DNA from: Kluyvera sichuanensis
Lineage (GTDB): Bacteria; Pseudomonadota; Gammaproteobacteria; Enterobacterales; Enterobacteriaceae
Assembly (NCBI RefSeq): GCF_014218705.1
Contig: NZ_JABBJF010000002.1
Span: forward strand, 186,001 to 250,000
Reading direction: 5' to 3'
DNA length: 64,000 bases
Part shown: piece by piece, positions 62,129 to 64,000 of the stretch
Numbering within the stretch: the stretch's first letter is position 1
Layout of the letters: every line of letters starts with the position of its first letter
The notes under the pieces: generated by a model
Database searches by the model: none
What the model was told of the DNA's origin: nothing
What the model saw: the letters and a program-made list of their open reading frames with translations, nothing else
Position numbers and translations under genes: made by a program

Positions 62129-63217
62129 TTAACCGTGACGACGCTCGAAATCCTGCATGAATTCCGTCAGCGTCTGTACGCCTGCCAGCGGCATGGCGTT
62201 GTAGATAGAAGCACGCATCCCGCCTACCACGCGGTGGCCTTTCAGCGCATGCAGACCCGCCGCAAAGGACTCTTCGAGGAACAGTTTGTCCAGCGCGCTG
62301 TCCGCCAGCTGGAACGGCACGTTCATACGTGAACGGTTGGCGCTTGCCACGTCGTTACGATAGAAATCGCTGCCATCAATGGTGTTATACAGAAGATCGG
62401 CCTTCTGCTGATTAATGCGGTCCATTGCGGCAACACCGCCCTGCTCCTTCAGCCATTTGAAGACCAGACCAGCCAGATACCAGGCGAAGGTCGGCGGCGT
62501 GTTGAACATGGAGTCATTATCGTTCAGCACGGTGTAGTCGAGAATAGATGGGCAGGCAACGTGTGCTTTACCCAGCAGGTCTTCACGCACGATAACCAGC
62601 GTTAAGCCTGCCGGGCCGATGTTTTTCTGCGCACCAGCGTAGATAACGCCGTAGCGGCTCACGTCGATTGGGCGCGAAAGAATGGTTGAGGAGAAGTCGG
62701 CGGCGACAATCACGTCTTTACCAAAGTCTGGCGTCTCTTCGATGGCAATACCATCGATGGTTTCGTTCGGGCAGTAGTGCAGATAAGCCGCATTGTCAGA
62801 GAGCTGCCAGTCGCGCATCGGTTTCACCGCGCGCTTGCCTTCAACGGTCACTTTGGCGTCGATGACGTTCGGGGTGCAATATTTTTTCGCTTCTTTAACT
62901 GCACTTGCCGCCCAGTAGCCTGCGTCAACGTAGTCCGCCGTGGTTTTGTCGCCGAGAATATTCAGCGGTACGCCCGCGAACTGACCGCGACCGCCGCCGT
63001 GGCAGAACAGCACTTTGTAGTTGGAAGGGATGTTAAGCAGGTCGCGGAAATCTTTTTCTGCTTCCTCTGCCACGTGGATAAACTCTTTACCGCGGTGGCT
63101 AACTTCCATTACCGACGTGCCTAATCCGTTCCAGTCGCAAAGTTCTTTTTGCGCCAGTTTAAGGACATCTGCCGGAAGCATTGCCGGACCTGAACTGAAA
63201 TTAAAAACCTGAGCCAT
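62129..63217 (-). CDS. serC: phosphoserine/phosphohydroxythreonine aminotransferase
   Basis: A 362-residue PLP enzyme acting in serine and in pyridoxal phosphate synthesis. The PLP lysine is Lys198 in [12 protein letters not shown]. Other marks are [18 protein letters not shown] and [18 protein letters not shown]. The start at 63217 ([14 protein letters not shown]) gives the E. coli length. It heads the serC-aroA operon, whose two products feed serine/B6 and aromatic pathways. Confidence 0.98.
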   Translation of the reverse strand: MAQVFNFSSGPAMLPADVLKLAQKELCDWNGLGTSVMEVSHRGKEFIHVAEEAEKDFRDLLNIPSNYKVLFCHGGGRGQFAGVPLNILGDKTTADYVDAGYWAASAVKEAKKYCTPNVIDAKVTVEGKRAVKPMRDWQLSDNAAYLHYCPNETIDGIAIEETPDFGKDVIVAADFSSTILSRPIDVSRYGVIYAGAQKNIGPAGLTLVIVREDLLGKAHVACPSILDYTVLNDNDSMFNTPPTFAWYLAGLVFKWLKEQGGVAAMDRINQQKADLLYNTIDGSDFYRNDVASANRSRMNVPFQLADSALDKLFLEESFAAGLHALKGHRVVGGMRASIYNAMPLAGVQTLTEFMQDFERRHG

Positions 63218-63453
63218 AACCCTCACCACATTGCAATGTTGTCTGACCGCATGCCTCGCGCGTCATCAAACGCGTGGGCATAAGTTATTCCTGTGGCTAT
63301 TGGTTTTATCATTCAGTGACACAGCCCGCAACGGATAATCCCGCACAGGGCAAAAATGCGTAGAAAATCACACAACAGAATCTATCGGCTTGACGAAACA
63401 AAATGGTCTATTTCGCTATTTGTATTTGCTGGATGAAGTTTCTACGCAAAATC

Positions 63454-63620
63454 ATTCAAGTTGCATCACAAAACGCTAGAGCGTTTTGAACAGCGCTCGC
63501 GCTGGCCCCGAAGGGGCGAGGCTGCAAGCCGAGTAACGCGGCAAGGGAGTGAATCCCCAGGAGCGTACATAAGTACGTGACTGGGGTAAACGAGCGCAGC
63601 CAACGCAGAGACAACTTGAA
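63454..63620. repeat. ERIC element with internal insertion
   Basis: The core GAATCCCCAGGAGCGTACAT, directly followed by AAGTACGTGACTGGGG, is the diagnostic ERIC centre. The outer ends TTCAAGTTG and CAACTTGAA are inverted repeats. The left arm is longer than the usual 127-bp ERIC: between TTCAAGTTGCA and CGGCAAGGGAG lie extra bases with two hairpins (AAAACGCTAGAGCGTTTT and GCCCCGAAGGGGC). It fills the space between serC and ycaO, where K-12 has ycaP. The rest of 63218-63693 holds the serC and ycaO promoter regions and no gene that I can see. Confidence 0.88.
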
Positions 63621-63693
63621 GGATGAAGCGTATAGCGATTGTCATGCAAACCCCGTATCATTGCGCGCTTTCCGTACGACAAAAGAGATTGCT

Positions 63694-64000
63694 ATGACGC
63701 AAACCTATATTCCCGGCAAAGATGCCGCTCTGGAAGATTCCATCGCTCGCTTCCAGCAAAAGCTGCTCGACCTGGGCTTCGATATTGAAGAAGCTTCCTG
63801 GCTGAACCCGGTTCCTAACGTCTGGTCGGTGCATATTCGTGATAAGGCATGCTCTCTGTGCTTTACCAACGGTAAAGGCGCAACCAAAAAAGCCGCGCTG
63901 GCCTCCGCACTGGGCGAGTATTTTGAACGCCTCTCCACCAACTATTTCTTCGCTGACTTCTGGCTGGGCGACAAAATCGCTAACGACCCGTTCGTTCACT
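63694..64000 (+). CDS. ycaO: YcaO, ribosomal protein S12 methylthiolation accessory factor (partial)
   Basis: The first 102 residues of a YcaO-domain protein, cut by the window end. It starts MTQTYIPGKDAALEDSIARF and has VWSVHIRDKACSLCFTNGKG and the ATP-site segment ALASALGEYFERLSTNYFFADFWLG. Full-length E. coli YcaO is 586 residues and helps RimO methylthiolate Asp88 of S12. YcaO enzymes use ATP to activate amide backbones. Confidence 0.95.
   Translation, partial: MTQTYIPGKDAALEDSIARFQQKLLDLGFDIEEASWLNPVPNVWSVHIRDKACSLCFTNGKGATKKAALASALGEYFERLSTNYFFADFWLGDKIANDPFVH

Overview
The window is a stretch of core chromosome from a member of the Enterobacteriaceae. Almost every gene matches, in length and order, the Escherichia coli K-12 segment from serT/yccA to ycaO (about 20-22 min), read here in the opposite orientation. 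The protein sequences are close to, but not identical with, E. coli. Several K-12 loci are absent: yccT/csgI, the elf fimbrial operon, ssuADCB, ycaL and ycaP. An extra OppA-like gene sits beside the tRNA-Ser. This fits a relative such as Enterobacter, Kluyvera, Citrobacter or Leclercia; I cannot fix the genus from sequence alone. No prophage, insertion sequence, plasmid gene or CRISPR array was seen.

Layout. 1-13.8 kb: 5' end of a tRNA-Ser, an orphan oligopeptide-binding protein, yccA, tusE, yccX, rlmI, hspQ, yccU, mgsA, helD, yccF-yccS, sxy, sulA (with a LexA box) and ompA. 13.8-24.8 kb: matP, the Lon-like gene ycbZ/lonH, fabA (with FadR and FabR sites), the small gene rmf, the pqiABC membrane-transport operon, uup and rlmL. 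24.9-38.8 kb: ycbX, zapC, pyrD (PurR box and leader hairpin), an orphan ssuE, pepN, pncB (NadR box), asnS, ompF, aspC, gloC and mepK. 39-50 kb: ldtD, the condensin operon cmoM-mukF-mukE-mukB, elyC and ycbJ. 50-64 kb: kdsB-ycaR, ycaQ, lpxK-msbA and comEC (lipid A and LPS supply and transport), ihfB, rpsA, cmk, the serC-aroA operon, an ERIC repeat, and the start of ycaO.

The genes serve envelope building and integrity (ompA, ompF, pqiABC, ldtD, mepK, elyC, lpxK, msbA, kdsB, fabA), chromosome organisation and division (matP, mukBEF, zapC, sulA, ihfB), and translation (rpsA, asnS, rlmI, rlmL, tusE, cmoM, rmf). Others serve amino-acid, nucleotide and NAD metabolism (aspC, serC, aroA, pyrD, cmk, pncB).

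The most notable observation is an in-frame TAA at codon 127 of the otherwise intact ompF porin gene, predicted to abolish this porin. Others are an ompF promoter that appears to have two rather than three OmpR blocks, an ERIC element carrying an internal insertion of several dozen bases, and an ssuE stranded without its sulfonate-utilisation partners. I see no convincing wholly new system in this window.
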